Positions 46,540-56,327 of a stretch of 64,000 nt of DNA are shown piece after piece (position 1 is the first letter of the stretch; each line of letters opens with the position of its first letter). Source of the stretch: Mangrovactinospora gilvigrisea (GTDB taxonomy: Bacteria; Actinomycetota; Actinomycetes; Streptomycetales; Streptomycetaceae); the NCBI RefSeq assembly GCF_001879105.1, contig NZ_MLCF01000002.1:186001-250000 (forward strand). Reading direction: 5' to 3'. A program made the translations under genes and the position numbers. Below the pieces are notes generated by a model. It saw nothing but the letters and a program-made list of their open reading frames with translations, was not told the origin of the DNA and made no database searches.

Positions 46540-46894
46540 CGTCCTGCGCCGCCGCTGCTTCTTGCGGTGGCCGGCAGCGCACACGAACCCGGGCGTGTCC
46601 GCCACCTCGGAGCTCGGGAGGGTGGCGCGCTTCATCCAGTGGCGGGGGCGGCTGCGCACCCACCGAGGCTCCTGGATGGGGCGGCCGGTGCAGGAGGTGG
46701 TCCACAGCAATGCTGTCTGCCGGGCGGGCCCCCGTAGAGCCGCCCGCTCAAGCACCCGGTAGTGCGCGACATAGCAGGTGGCGCAGTCGGTGAACCAGGC
46801 CGCCGAAGCAGGAGATGAGCACATCAACCCGGGCCCGGAGCCGGGGCCGGACCGCCGATCCGGTGGACGTCGGCCGGCCATCAACGGAGGCCTC
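46540..46894. other. Gap with a possible minus-strand zinc-binding remnant
   Basis: On the minus strand about 46824-46550 reads AAWFTDCATCYVAHYRVLER, then GFVCAAGHRKKQRRR. Cys/His spacing and an aromatic-rich start hint at a small zinc protein. The frame, however, runs on antisense through Uma2 without a stop, so I do not call it a gene. Confidence 0.3.
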
Positions 46895-47437
46895 GTGACA
46901 ACCGAGCAGCCGGTATCCCTGACCCGCGCCGAGGAGCAACTGGTCTCCTACCTGCGCCAGACAGCCGACGCCCTCGGCCCGCCCGCACGCGCCCTCGAGG
47001 AACGCTGGGTCTACACCAGCCAGTTCGACCTGCTGCTGCGCGAAGGCCGCCTGTTCACCCCCGCCCCGCTGCCCGACGCCATCGAGCACCTGGACCCCGG
47101 CTGGTGCTTCGCCAACGCCGCCCAGCTGGCCACCGACCACCCCGACCTGCAGCTGACCTACGCCGAGGGCTACGGCAGCGCACCAGTCGGCGCCGGCCAG
47201 GCCCTGCACACCCCGCACGCCTGGGCCGCCACCCCCGACGGATCCGCCCTGGACCCCACCTGGCCCCACGAGCCGGGCACCGCCTTCCTCGGCCTGCCCT
47301 TCGCCGACCCCGCCATGTGGCCCCACCCCCTCACCGGTCGAAGCCTGCTGCAGGAACCGCCGTTCCTCCACCACCTGCTGCGCTCCGGCCTCCCCGACGA
47401 CCTGCTCGCCGACCTCGGCCACCCCTTGCGCCAATAG
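46895..47437 (+). CDS. Hypothetical protein, 180 residues
   Basis: I chose GTG 46895 because ACGGAGG lies 5 bp upstream. Conserved-looking features are SLTRAEEQLVSYLRQTADAL, DPGWCFANAAQLATDHPDLQ with a buried Cys, YAEGYGSAPVGAG and HAWAATPDGSALDPTWP. The Cys...His...Asp order in CFANA, PHAWA and LDPTW recalls a papain-like arrangement, but this is only suggestive. No family is recognised. Confidence 0.6.
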   Translation: MTTEQPVSLTRAEEQLVSYLRQTADALGPPARALEERWVYTSQFDLLLREGRLFTPAPLPDAIEHLDPGWCFANAAQLATDHPDLQLTYAEGYGSAPVGAGQALHTPHAWAATPDGSALDPTWPHEPGTAFLGLPFADPAMWPHPLTGRSLLQEPPFLHHLLRSGLPDDLLADLGHPLRQ

Positions 47438-47650
47438 AACTCGCCCCGGCGGGACAGTTGGCCGCCAGCACCGCCGCTGGGTCCAAGGCGGTGCGTAAAC
47501 TCCCACCCGGCCGCCCCCAACGGGCCGTCGGCACAGGGGACTTGGCCGGTCCAGGTCCACACTGGAGGTCGCAACCGCCCCTCCCGCACGTCGGCCTCCA
47601 GGTCGCCGAGCCCCAGCCCGGTCGATCCCTCTGAACTGCGGCCCTGTGAC

Positions 47651-48325
47651 TCAACCGGCCAGCGCGTCCGCGACCATCTTGAAGCCGGCCTCGCCGAGGT
47701 TGCCCGGGCTGATGGCGGTGCTGCGCGAGCGCACCCGCAGCAGCCTTGCGTAGCTGCCGAGTCCGGGCACCGCGACGCTCCAGTCCATCCGCGGCCGCAG
47801 CAGCACGATCACCGCCCCGCGCTCGACGGCCTTCTCGACCAGGCCGAAGCCGAAAGCCTGCGAGGGCAGCGTGATCGGCAGGGAGTGCCATGCGGGCGAG
47901 TGGTAGCCGTGGAACTGCACCGCCAGGACCTTGGACGCCAGCTCGCGGTAGGTGTGGCCGAGCGGCAGGAGCGCGGCCAGGGTGCGGCGCCACCAGCGGC
48001 CGCCGGGCTCTGCCGCCACGTCAGGGGCGAGCCAGGGATGGGGCGTTCCCTTGGGGGCGGTGATGCCCGCGAGGGTGCGGGCGCGGACCTCGGCGCGGGC
48101 GTATTGGGCGTCGTCGGCCTCGCTGCGGCCGGGGTTGGCCAGCAGGATGACCAGCGGGGCGTCGTGCAGTCCCAGGTGCGGTTCCGGCGGCAGGGACACA
48201 TCCAGGCCGTAGGGGCCGCGGCGGCTCTCGGACAGTGCGGCGTTGAACGCCTGCAGGTGGGGCCGGTCGGCGGGGACGACGAACGGTGCGCGGTCCCCCA
48301 GCTGCTGCCATGGATTGGTAGTCAT
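47651..48325 (-). CDS. Hypothetical protein with LANPG motif
   Basis: This protein has 224 residues from the ATG at 48325; the GTG at 48337 is better spaced from GGAGAG and would add four residues. The notable part is HDAPLVILLANPGRSEADDA, followed by a WWRRTLAALLPLGHTYRELA region and VEKAVERGAVIVLLRPRMDW. The order of hydrophobic strand, NPG turn and later strand is reminiscent of uracil-DNA-glycosylase-like folds, but I cannot assign it. Confidence 0.55.
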   Translation of the reverse strand: MTTNPWQQLGDRAPFVVPADRPHLQAFNAALSESRRGPYGLDVSLPPEPHLGLHDAPLVILLANPGRSEADDAQYARAEVRARTLAGITAPKGTPHPWLAPDVAAEPGGRWWRRTLAALLPLGHTYRELASKVLAVQFHGYHSPAWHSLPITLPSQAFGFGLVEKAVERGAVIVLLRPRMDWSVAVPGLGSYARLLRVRSRSTAISPGNLGEAGFKMVADALAG

Positions 48326-48621
48326 GTCGGGTGTCACAGGCTCTCCAGGATGGTCGTGCGCCGTTCGGTGTGTTCTGCGGTCGCCGCGGCGCCGCCGGCG
48401 GTGGAGCCGGTCCGGGACGGGCGGGCGCGCGGTGATCGCGCGCCCGGCGGCGGGGCCGCAGGCGGCGGCGTGGGGTGGCTTCCGGCTGGGCCGCGCGCGT
48501 CTCGACCGGGCGGGTGGTGGGGTGGGCGGCCGCGGCACGGCCCGCTGCTCCGTCCGGCTGCGCCCACAGCGCAGGTGGTGCAGCGGCGGTCTGCGGCGCA
48601 GCCGGGTTCGGCTACGGGCTG

Positions 48622-49077
48622 TCAGGTGCTCGCGTACCGGTCGCCGGACACGATCTTGACGGTCAGGTGGGTGCCGGAGGGCACCTCGGAGGCCATCTTG
48701 GAAAAGCCGGCGTCGTCGGAGTAGGTCTGGCCCGGCGCGAGGCCCTGGGTGGAGACGTAGGTGGTGTCCAGGCGCTTGCCGGTGCCGTCGACCAGCTCCA
48801 GCTGGTAGTCGTAGTCGCTGGCCTTGGACGTGTGGTTGGTGATGGTGACCTTCGCGTCGTACAGCTGGACGTCGTTGACGTACGGGGCGCCGATGGTGAG
48901 GTCGTCGTTCACCGGGTGCGCGGCCGTCGTGCTGGTCGGGGCGGCGGCCTTGTTCGCCGTGTGGGAGGCGGCGCTGGAGTGGCCGGCATCCGATCCGGAG
49001 GTGGCCGCGGCGCAGCCGCCGATGCCTAGGACGGCGGCGGCGGAGACACCGATGAGGATCTTGCGGGACGTGCGCAT
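48622..49077 (-). CDS. Putative lipoprotein (DUF4352-like)
   Basis: This 151-residue protein has a signal MRTSRKILIGVSAAAVLGIG followed by the lipobox Cys (GGC at about 21-22). A Ser/Thr/Ala-rich linker and an Ig-like beta domain follow: LTIGAPYVNDVQLYDAKVTI, TNHTSKASDYDYQLELVDGT, and a closing VPSGTHLTVKIVSG strand. Such proteins sit on the outer face of the membrane, and their role is unknown. The ATG is at 49077. Confidence 0.72.
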   Translation of the reverse strand: MRTSRKILIGVSAAAVLGIGGCAAATSGSDAGHSSAASHTANKAAAPTSTTAAHPVNDDLTIGAPYVNDVQLYDAKVTITNHTSKASDYDYQLELVDGTGKRLDTTYVSTQGLAPGQTYSDDAGFSKMASEVPSGTHLTVKIVSGDRYAST

Positions 49078-49557
49078 GCGGTCGTACTCGCTTCCAGTGA
49101 TCGAAAAAAAGGGGCTGGTTGCTCGAGTGGGCGGGGTGTTCCTCACGGCGCCGACCGGTCGGTTCCGGCTCCGGGGCCCCGGCGGCGGGTGTCGCGGCAG
49201 GCGTCCGCCCAAGAGAGCTTTGTTTCGGTAACAGAACTATTCTGAGGCAGACACAACCCCGATCTCTGGAGGCGAAGGTCCACCGCGGCGGGGACCGGTG
49301 GCAGGCCCATAAGGTTCACCGACGCCATAGCAGGGGAAGACGAGGTCGCCGGCCTCTCGACCGCCGCTCGCCCGACGGCCACCGTCGCCGGCCAGCTCAC
49401 CGACGGGAGGCAAACCAACGGCCCCGCACCGCAGCCTGCGACCCGGCTTCTTCGGCAGTGCCGAATTGGAAGACAGGCCGGGTCAGGCACTGTCGGGTTG
49501 GCCACAAGGTCGGCTCTGAGATTCGTACCGACCTCCTTGGCCTGCCACGATGCGCGG
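49078..49557. other. Divergent region between the lipoprotein and the DUF3592-like gene
   Basis: Only shadow frames are seen. An AT-richer patch near 49205-49250 (TTTGTTTCGGTAACAGAACT) is the likely promoter region, but I cannot place -35 and -10 boxes with confidence. Confidence 0.35.
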
Positions 49558-50066
49558 ATGCACGTGGAGGAGCCGGCGAAGCGGTGGTCGTACCGGGTGA
49601 CCGTCGCGCTCTACTCCCTCGGGGCGGTCCTGATGCTGATCATGGCGCTCGGCCAGCCCCTGGACGAGCGCCACCTCGAACGCGACCACATCCGCACGAC
49701 CGCACACGTAGAGCAGTCATGGCAAGTCCGGGACGGCAAGACCTGGACCACCGACTACCGGCTCGACTTCCGGCTGTCCAACGGCCGACCGGCCTCCGCC
49801 TCCGCCTCCGCCTGGACCACCAACGTCCAAGACCAATCGCTGCACCACGGCGACGCCGTGACCGCCGAATACCTTCCAGGGCAGCATCGACGGTGGAGGA
49901 TGTGCACGAAGTGCGCCTGTGGTGGACCGGTCTGCTGATCTACGGCGCCGCAAGCCTGTTCTTCATGTGGCTGATCGTGAAGACCGTGCGAGGAGAGCAC
50001 GTCCCCGCCTCCCGGGTGGGCCTGGCGGCCCGGTGGGCCCTGATCGTGCAGGCCGGAAGGCGATAG
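49558..50066 (+). pseudogene. DUF3592-like two-helix membrane protein with a one-base frameshift
   Basis: The first part from ATG 49558 has a membrane helix (VTVALYSLGAVLMLIMALG) and an outer beta domain ending DAVTAEYLPG. Near 49882 sense moves to another frame, which continues ASTVEDVHEVRLWWTGLLIY and GAASLFFMWLIVKTVRGEHV to the stop at 50066. Joined, the two frames give a normal DUF3592-type protein with two transmembrane helices. A single indel, or a sequencing error, has split it. Confidence 0.6.
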
Positions 50067-50618
50067 CCCGATTTGCGCAGTCGGCAAGGTTCGGTGTCGG
50101 CGGCCGTGGCAGCCGCGTTGCCGGGCCGGGCCGACCGCCGGAACCTGCGCCCCTCAGCGGCGCCTTCGGATGGCACCAAGGCCCGTGGAGGCGTCGGCAT
50201 CGCCGCCGACACGGCCTCCGCCGTCCGGCTCGACCTGCCCATCGAGGCCGAAGGGCCCCGCCACGGAAGGGGGTACGAGCGCGACCGCCAGGTCCCTCGC
50301 ACCGCCCATGCGCGCGAAGGCAGGCCGGGGCGGCCCCTTGTCCTGCTGCGAACCCGCGGCCGGCCCCCGGCCCGTGCACGCCCCGAGCCGAGACCGCCCA
50401 GCCCGGCCCCGGGGCGCACGGGCTGTCCAACGCATCCCTGACGCGCGCCGTCACGCCCCTCACCCGAACGGCCCTGAGGACAACAGGAGTTGACGCCTCC
50501 GGCACCGCCCGAGGACTTCGCCTCTACACCACACCGCGGCCCCGCGGGCCGCGCATGCCTTTGCTCCGGCCGCCTACCCGCCGGGGCGGTCTGGGAGACG
50601 TGGGTTGTCGGATTCTGG
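50067..50618. other. Gap between the frameshifted membrane gene and the PH-domain gene
   Basis: Frames on both strands are proline/arginine-rich shadows. No ribosome site or motif was found, nor a terminator I would defend. Confidence 0.35.
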
Positions 50619-51086
50619 CTAACGCCGTCGCCGCCCGGCCATCCGCGGCCGCCGACCGGTCGCACGCAACCAGCGCTCGCGCACCGCCCTCAGGTCCTCC
50701 AGGAACTCATCGGTGGGCACGCCCATCTCGTCGTAGCGGTAGCTGCCCGGAAGCCGCACGGTTCGGCGCCCGTCAATCTCGACGACGATGAAAGAGTACG
50801 TCCCGCTGCCATTGGCCATGTCGCTGAAGTCCTGGGAGACGTCGGTGATCCGCTTCCACGGGATCGTGCCGTGGGCGATGAACAGGCGCCCCCGGGCGAT
50901 CCCGCCGGCCGTCAGGACCGTGCGCGAGCCCCAGAGGTAGACAGCCAGACAGGCACACACGACCGCCACCAAGAGAGCAGCTCCCCTGTCTGCGCCCACG
51001 AAAGCAGCCAGCGACACGCCCACCGGGACGACGGTGCCCATCCACAGCTTGAGCTTCAGCGGGTTGGCGATGACCAGCTTGTCCAT
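50619..51086 (-). CDS. Membrane-anchored PH-domain (bPH-type) protein
   Basis: This 155-residue protein has two adjacent hydrophobic helices (VVPVGVSLAAFVGA and ALLVAVVCACLAVYLWG) and then a bacterial PH-like domain (RTVLTAGGIARGRLFIAHGT, IPWKRITDVSQDF, SFIVVEIDGRRTVRLPGSYR). Such proteins are usually membrane-linked and of unknown function. The start is at 51086. Confidence 0.72.
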   Translation of the reverse strand: MDKLVIANPLKLKLWMGTVVPVGVSLAAFVGADRGAALLVAVVCACLAVYLWGSRTVLTAGGIARGRLFIAHGTIPWKRITDVSQDFSDMANGSGTYSFIVVEIDGRRTVRLPGSYRYDEMGVPTDEFLEDLRAVRERWLRATGRRPRMAGRRRR

Positions 51087-51248
51087 GGATCAGCAGTTCG
51101 GGTCGGCGGTGATGAAGGGCTTCAGGCAGGGCATCGCGCCGTCCGCGCGAGCCGTCCGCAGCGCGCCGGCGATCGGCCCCGCCCCGGCTGGAGGACCGGG
51201 ACCGCGCCGAGCCCCGCGGGAGGCGTCGCCCGTGAGCGCGTGGAGCGC

Positions 51249-51746
51249 CTAATGCGCAATGTGCAGGTTCAGGTCGAGGGCGAACAGCGCCACGGCCACG
51301 AAGACCGACGCCGCGGCACAGATCCAGAACGTGATCACCAGCCCCGTCGTGACCGGCCGCTTGCTCCAGTCCCAACCGTCGCGCGGCTGCTTGGTGGCCA
51401 GCAGGCGCTGGATGAACAGGCCACGGGAGACCACCAGCAGGCACAGGCCCCACACCCCCGCACTGTGGCCGCTGCTGTGGGACGAGAGGTTTCCCGCCGC
51501 GACGTTGAAGCAGACGATCAGGGCCAGCATCTGCCACTTCAGCGACGCCTTCCACCAGCCGCTGCGGGCCATCACGATCAGCGACCCGACGGTGGCGACG
51601 GCGGCAGGCGCCGAGCCTCCCATGCAGTGCGGCAGGGCGGTCACAGCGTCCAGCGCCGCACCGGCGCCCATCAGCCAGACGACCACCTTCGGGCTGAAGC
51701 TCTCGTGCTGCACCGTCGAGACGGGGCGAATCAGGTCGTTGCTCAT
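51249..51746 (-). CDS. Hypothetical integral membrane protein
   Basis: This protein has 165 residues from the ATG at 51746, with about four to five helices: VVVWLMGAGAALDAVTAL, AVATVGSLIVMARSGWW, QMLALIVCFNVAAG and TTGLVITFWICAAASVFVAV. No enzymatic motif was seen. It lies 162 bp upstream of the PH-domain gene on the same strand. No family is assigned. Confidence 0.55.
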   Translation of the reverse strand: MSNDLIRPVSTVQHESFSPKVVVWLMGAGAALDAVTALPHCMGGSAPAAVATVGSLIVMARSGWWKASLKWQMLALIVCFNVAAGNLSSHSSGHSAGVWGLCLLVVSRGLFIQRLLATKQPRDGWDWSKRPVTTGLVITFWICAAASVFVAVALFALDLNLHIAH

Positions 51747-51818
51747 AACGAGCGGCGACTCTACGCACGGCACCCGGGGCCCACGCAATTCTCGGGGCTC
51801 AGATGAGGCGCACCCCAC

Positions 51819-52364
51819 TCACCGCCCGCCCTGAACCAGCCGTCCGGACGTCGGCCATTGTGGCGCGCCCCGATCCGGCGGCCGCCTGATCAGGGCTGCA
51901 TCGGGCGGGCCAGGACGGCCCAGCCCAGGCACTGCCGCGCGAGCGATGCCCGCGGCCGGTGGCGCGGACGCCGGCAACCGCTTCCCCGACGCTTCGTCGT
52001 AGCCCTGCCCATCCGGGGTGCGCTTCCATGCCCGGTAGGGCCCGGACCCGGTGTACAGCGTGATCCCGGCCTCGATCGCGCCGTCGCCCCGGCCGGCCTT
52101 CAGCTGCGGATTGCGCGGGAGCGCCCCGCGCTGGTGCCGGGGACGCCGGAGTTCTCCTGCTGCTGCATCTGCTGCCGCCGCTGGGCCGTCATCGCGTTGA
52201 TCTTCCGCTGAGCGGCGAGCCCAGACGCCGGGGAGTGCGAGCCTGCGTTCGATCTTCTCTGGGGTCAGCCGCGCGGACAGCTCCGGATCACGCAGCTGCG
52301 CGGCGACCTTCGCGGCTTCCGCGTCGCGCCGCCGCCGGGAGGGACCTCGCAGATCCATCCGCAC
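51819..52364 (-). pseudogene. Hypothetical protein gene with two compensating frameshifts
   Basis: The N-terminal part (RRRRDAEAAKVAAQLRDPEL, then RLTPEKIERRLALPGVWA) and the C-terminal part (GAIEAGITLYTGSGPYRAWK) share one frame. Between about 52228 and 52115, however, the sensible reading is in another frame (AAQRKINAMTAQRRQQMQQQ). Two small indels would explain this. The family is unknown. Confidence 0.45.
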
Positions 52365-52403
52365 TCACCTTCCCTGTCCGGCCCGGGATGCTCCGACGCC
52401 TCG

Positions 52404-52620
52404 TCAGGTGTGCAGCGTCGCGCAGGGCCTGCCGCTGGAGTGAACCCAGGCAGTGCGCGCCTGATTGCCGTTGGACTGCTGGTCGCCGAAGTCCGCCACG
52501 ATCTGCAGCCGGCCCCCAGCGCCTCGATGCAGCGGCGCAGCGTGTCGACGTCGGACGAGGACAGCTGCCCGGTCTCGACGCGGGACCTCGGCCACCCGGC
52601 CAGCCCACCGCGCCCGCAAG
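52404..52620 (-). pseudogene. XRE-type antitoxin-like HTH protein, C-terminal remnant with frameshift
   Basis: One frame gives RVETGQLSSSDVDTLRRCIE ALG; the next, after a G-run near 52530, gives GGRLQIVADFGDQQ and a stop at 52404. Together they match the C-terminal part of XRE regulators of HigA type (TLRRCIEALGGRLQIVADFG). The HTH upstream is not intact. Confidence 0.5.
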
Positions 52621-52901
52621 CCGCCTGGCACAGGAACAGCCAATCCGGCGACAGCCCTTACCGAGGCGTGTTAATCCCTCCACGGCGGCGGAGTTACCAC
52701 TCGGTGTCAACACCCGGCCTACCATCCGCAGCCCCTGCTTCCAGCCGAGACACCGCTTCTCCCCGTCCCCGACCATCCAACCACTGACACCACAACGAGA
52801 CCTCATACCCCTGCCGGTGGGGTTGGTCAGGGTGGTGGTTCCCTGTCGGCATGGCCGCGGCCGCTGTTGTTCATCATCGAGGGGCCCCGCGGCCGCGGCG
52901 C

Positions 52902-53450
52902 TTACTCCTCGCGGCCCTCAGCGCCCCCGGGCACAGAGCCGTCCTGGTCGCCCGCTCCCCCGCCGGCCCGCATCGCCGCGGCTACGGCCATCGCCGCGGT
53001 CCACCCGACCACCCCGTCCACCGGCTCCTGGCGCGCCCGCTCCTGCAGACGCTGCCACAGGCCGGCCCGCGTCCACTCCTCAAAGCACTGCCGCGCGTCT
53101 GCAGCCGCAACACCGAGCGCCGGCGGCAGGTCCTGCCAGGAGGAGTCGGACAGCAGCGCGTAGGCGACCGCGTGAAACACCACCCGCTCCGCGCCGGTGG
53201 CGGGACCGCGGTCCCGCGGGGTGGGCGCCGGTGGTGTCAGCAGCGGTGCCGCCAGGTCCCACAGCAGACGCAGCCGGCGGCGCTCGCCCCGCAACCGCCA
53301 GGCCCCGTCGACATCCGCGGCCGTGTTGGCGATCGCCTGCCGCTGGCGCTCCGTCGTCCAGTAGGCGCGCACCGCATCCGAATGCCGGAACTCGGCCTCG
53401 GAGCCGGCCGGCAGTCCGCCCTCGGGGAGCTCTGCATCGCTGTTGGGCAC
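52902..53450 (-). CDS. Hypothetical protein with a transposase-N-terminus-like domain
   Basis: This protein has about 182 residues. I prefer GTG 53450 (AGGAGG 5 bp upstream) over GTG 53456. The central part, VVFHAVAYALLSDSSWQDLP then ARQCFEEWTRAGLWQRLQER, resembles the helical N-terminal domain of IS5-type transposases (DUF4096). There is no DDE domain, so it may be a domesticated DNA-binding protein. The tail is Ala/Gly-rich. Confidence 0.5.
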   Translation of the reverse strand: MPNSDAELPEGGLPAGSEAEFRHSDAVRAYWTTERQRQAIANTAADVDGAWRLRGERRRLRLLWDLAAPLLTPPAPTPRDRGPATGAERVVFHAVAYALLSDSSWQDLPPALGVAAADARQCFEEWTRAGLWQRLQERARQEPVDGVVGWTAAMAVAAAMRAGGGAGDQDGSVPGGAEGREE

Positions 53451-53739
53451 GCCCACCTCCTGCCTCTTTGCACCGCTGGCTGATGCGTGTCAGGTTGCCC
53501 GGTCGCCGGTCCAGGTGCTGTTCCCTGCTGGTTGGGGCACGTCGGTGGCACGCGAGTGTCGCCGGTCCGCTGCCGGCGGAGCAGCTGTGCCAGTCGCGTT
53601 CGCCGGGTGGGGCAGAGCGTCGGTGACCGCGGTGTAGGGGGTGCCCGGGGGGACCAGCACGGTGTCGCCGGCGCCGGCGCGGTGGTCCTGGCCGTGGATC
53701 CCGGCCTGGAAGGCGCCGCGGTCCAGGAGGGTGGCGGCT

Positions 53740-54127
53740 GCTGGCCGGCCGCCATGCCCGGCTGCTGGCCCAGGTCGTCCTCGCTGTCTTCCCCAACACC
53801 CTCACCGCCCAGGAGCATCCATCCGACCGCACCGACGCCGCCCCGGGCACCTTGCGTCGCGCGATCGCGTTCATCGCCGCCGCCGCATGAGTGACCCCGC
53901 GGGCGGTGCAGTACGCCTTCCGCCGGCACCTGAACACCTCTCCACTGACCTACCTGCGGACCGTGCGGCTGGATCTGGCCCGCCGCCAACTCCTGGCCGC
54001 AGCCGCGGCATCGACCACGATCACCGAGGTGGCGGCCCGGTGGGGGTTCACCGCCTCCCACTTCGCCGCCCTCTACCGCCGCAGCTACGGCCACCCGCCC
54101 ACCCTCGACCTGCACACCCAGCCCTGA
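53740..54127 (+). pseudogene. Degraded AraC-family regulator (paralogue of the next gene)
   Basis: A plus-strand frame reads VVLAVFPNTLTAQEHPSDRT, then LRRAIAFIAAAA, a TGA at 53888, and in the same frame VTPRAVQYAFRRHLNTSPLT, then TITEVAARWGFTASHFAALY to a stop at 54127. Compared with the intact AraC gene at 54224-55210, about 14 codons around the first HTH helix (DANPHRDIALADI) are missing. Second-helix sequence is preserved but cannot bind DNA normally. On the other strand, 53730-53490 shows a cupin-like fragment (GDTVLVPPGTPYTAV). Confidence 0.65.
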
Positions 54128-54223
54128 ACCGGCGGACGCCCTCAGCCTGGCCGGACCGGAGGCCGTCACCGCGGTCGTCCGCTGGCTGCACACCGCCGCC
54201 CACTGAGCAGCACCGGCGCCCGC

Positions 54224-55210
54224 TCAGTGTCCGTCGCGCAGCACCTGGCTGGGCAGGGTGCGGTAGGCGGCGCGGTGCTCGGCCGCCAGACGGCTGGGGC
54301 TGGCAAAGCCCCAGCGCAGCGCGATCTCGGTGACGGTGGTGGTCGCTGGGGTGCCGGCGTGCAGGTCGCGGTGGGCCGCCTCCAGCCGCACCCGCCGCAG
54401 GTAAGCGGTCGGGGTGGTGTCCAGGTGGCGGCGGAAGGCGTATTGCAGGGCGCGGGGCGAGGCGTGCGCGGCGGCGGCGATGTCCGCCAGTGCGATGTCA
54501 CGGTGCGGGTTGGCGTCGATGAAGGCGATGGCGCGGCGCAGCACGGGCGGGGTGGCATCGGTGCGGTCGTACGGCGCCGCGCGGGCTTCGCCGCCCAGGG
54601 TGGTGGGAAAGGCGGTCAGTAGGGTGGAGGCGGCCAGCCGGGCCAGGTTGCCGATCAGAAGCGGGCCGAGCGCCTGTGGGGGCATGCGCAGCATGGTGGC
54701 AATGTAGGCGCTGGTGGTGCGCCACAGCATCGAAGCGTGCGCGTTGAGCGGGGTTGTCGAGGTGAAGTCCCAAGGGCGCTCGGTGTCTTCGGCCGGGCGG
54801 CCGGCTGCGGCGGCGATCAGGGCGGCGGGCAGGGACAGGGTGTGGACGGCCAGGTGCTGCGACAGGTGGCGTCGGGCCAGGCGGGGGCCGACGCCGATCA
54901 GGACGTCGCCGGCGCCGTGGCGGGAGGTGGCGTCGGCGATCCGGGTCTCCAGGACGCCGGCGCGGATGACGTTGACGGTGATGGTGTCGCTGGGGTCGAT
55001 CACGCTCACCACCTGCGGGTCCACCAGGGCTTCGGCGACCTGGAGCGGGCCGGCGCGGTGCTGGGCCGGGGCCACGACCGGCCCGCCGCCCGGGGCCGGC
55101 GGGCTGGGAAGGCTCAGGCGGTGCCCGGTGGCGTAGGCGGTCTGCAAAAAGTGCGCGGCGGCATCGGGGTCGCAGGTGGAAAAGGCGGTCCAGTGCTCGG
55201 GGGGAGGCAT
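54224..55210 (-). CDS. AraC-family transcriptional regulator
   Basis: This 328-residue protein has an N-terminal AraC-binding-like domain (about 40-190, with DTITVNVIRAGVLETRIADA and LSQHLAVHTLSLPAALIAAA). The C-terminal double HTH is complete: RRAIAFIDANPHRDIALADI, AAAAHASPRALQYAFRRHLD and TVTEIALRWGFASPSRLAAE. Ligand and targets are unknown. A broken, oppositely oriented relative lies immediately downstream. Confidence 0.9.
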   Translation of the reverse strand: MPPPEHWTAFSTCDPDAAAHFLQTAYATGHRLSLPSPPAPGGGPVVAPAQHRAGPLQVAEALVDPQVVSVIDPSDTITVNVIRAGVLETRIADATSRHGAGDVLIGVGPRLARRHLSQHLAVHTLSLPAALIAAAAGRPAEDTERPWDFTSTTPLNAHASMLWRTTSAYIATMLRMPPQALGPLLIGNLARLAASTLLTAFPTTLGGEARAAPYDRTDATPPVLRRAIAFIDANPHRDIALADIAAAAHASPRALQYAFRRHLDTTPTAYLRRVRLEAAHRDLHAGTPATTTVTEIALRWGFASPSRLAAEHRAAYRTLPSQVLRDGH

Positions 55211-55655
55211 GGCGGCACGCGGTTCCGGTTCGGCGGCGTGTGGGAGCGTGCGGCGGGGTCTGGAGCGCGACGCAGGCCTTGGGGGGTGGCCTCGTCCTCC
55301 AGGCTAGGGGCCGAACGGCAAGGACAAAGGGCCCGAAGGTCCCGGTCTGCGCCGGAGTGCGGGTCCTCCCCGCGTCCCGGTGAAGGAATGCTGTGGTGAC
55401 CGGAGTTGGGGCGCGTCGGGCGACGGGCGGCCCAGGGCGGTGCAGCCGCCGGGGGCGCGGCTGCGTCTGGCTCGATGCGGCGCCGGTGGCGGCCGGGGCC
55501 GTCCACGGGCAACCGGGACGGAGGCGGCCGTCGCCCGTGGGCCGGGACTCGACCCGGTATCCGGGACTGCCCCGCAGGCCTGACCGTTGGCACCGTGGTG
55601 GCGGTGCCCCGAATGCGCGCGCGCCGGGGCGCCGGCAGGTTGAGGGCCGCCTGCG
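55211..55655. other. Gap between AraC and GAF-ANTAR genes
   Basis: No motif-bearing frame is seen on either strand. CTAGGGGCCGAACGGCAAGG near 55300 is the only notable patch and is probably promoter-proximal sequence for the AraC gene. Confidence 0.35.
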
Positions 55656-56327
55656 TCACCGCAGCTGCTCAAGGACCTTCTCGGCGCCGTCGATCAGGTC
55701 CTCACCGGAGGCAAAGACCCGGGCCAGTATCCGGTCGGCCGCATCCTGCAACGACACGCCCTCCGCGTGGGCGAGCGCGCCGGCCGCCTGGTGCACCACC
55801 GCCCGGTGCAGCACCGGAACCTCCAACGGACCCCGGGCGAGCAGCACGCCGACCTCTTCAGCGACCGCCTTCAGGGCCCGGATCGCCGCCCGCGAGGGCA
55901 GGTCCGGAACCTTTCGGTAGGCGGCCAGCACCCCCACCGGCGCGCCCGCCGCTTCCACGGGCAGCGCGATCAGCGCCCGCGGGCCCTGACCGGTGGCCGG
56001 GTCGGCCAGCAGCCGCGGCCAGCGCCGCTGCGGGGTATGGACCAGGTCCGCCACCAGCACCGGCCGATGGCTTATGGCCGCCTCGATCGTCGGCCCCTCC
56101 CCGGCCACGTACTGCGCATCCTCCAATGCCACTGCGCCATCATCGGGGCAGGTCCACCACACCAGCTCCGGACGAGTCCCTCCAGCCTGCAGGGAGAAGG
56201 CCAGCGCATCGGCCTCCAGCAGCGCGCACAGTCGGCCGTGGGGAAGACGGCCGAGACCGGCCAGACCGCCCGGACCCGTTCGCAGCCCAAACAGCAGACC
56301 TGCCAGGGAAGTTGCCGCCGCACGCAT
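55656..56327 (-). CDS. GAF and ANTAR domain protein
   Basis: This protein has 223 residues from the ATG at 56327 (AAGGGGTG upstream). A GAF sensor domain covers about residues 25-165 (AQYVAGEGPTIEAAISHRPV, PRALIALPVEAAGAPVGVLA). The C-terminus, VLHRAVVHQAAGALAHAEGV with SLQDAADRILARVFASGEDL, fits an ANTAR RNA-binding three-helix domain. ANTAR proteins act as antiterminators. No partner kinase is nearby. Confidence 0.82.
   Translation of the reverse strand: MRAAATSLAGLLFGLRTGPGGLAGLGRLPHGRLCALLEADALAFSLQAGGTRPELVWWTCPDDGAVALEDAQYVAGEGPTIEAAISHRPVLVADLVHTPQRRWPRLLADPATGQGPRALIALPVEAAGAPVGVLAAYRKVPDLPSRAAIRALKAVAEEVGVLLARGPLEVPVLHRAVVHQAAGALAHAEGVSLQDAADRILARVFASGEDLIDGAEKVLEQLR

Noticed and set aside
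46138-46824. Minus-strand zinc-protein-like frame opposite Uma2
   Set aside because: It continues without a stop through the antisense of a well-supported gene, so only its first part could be real; kept as a note.
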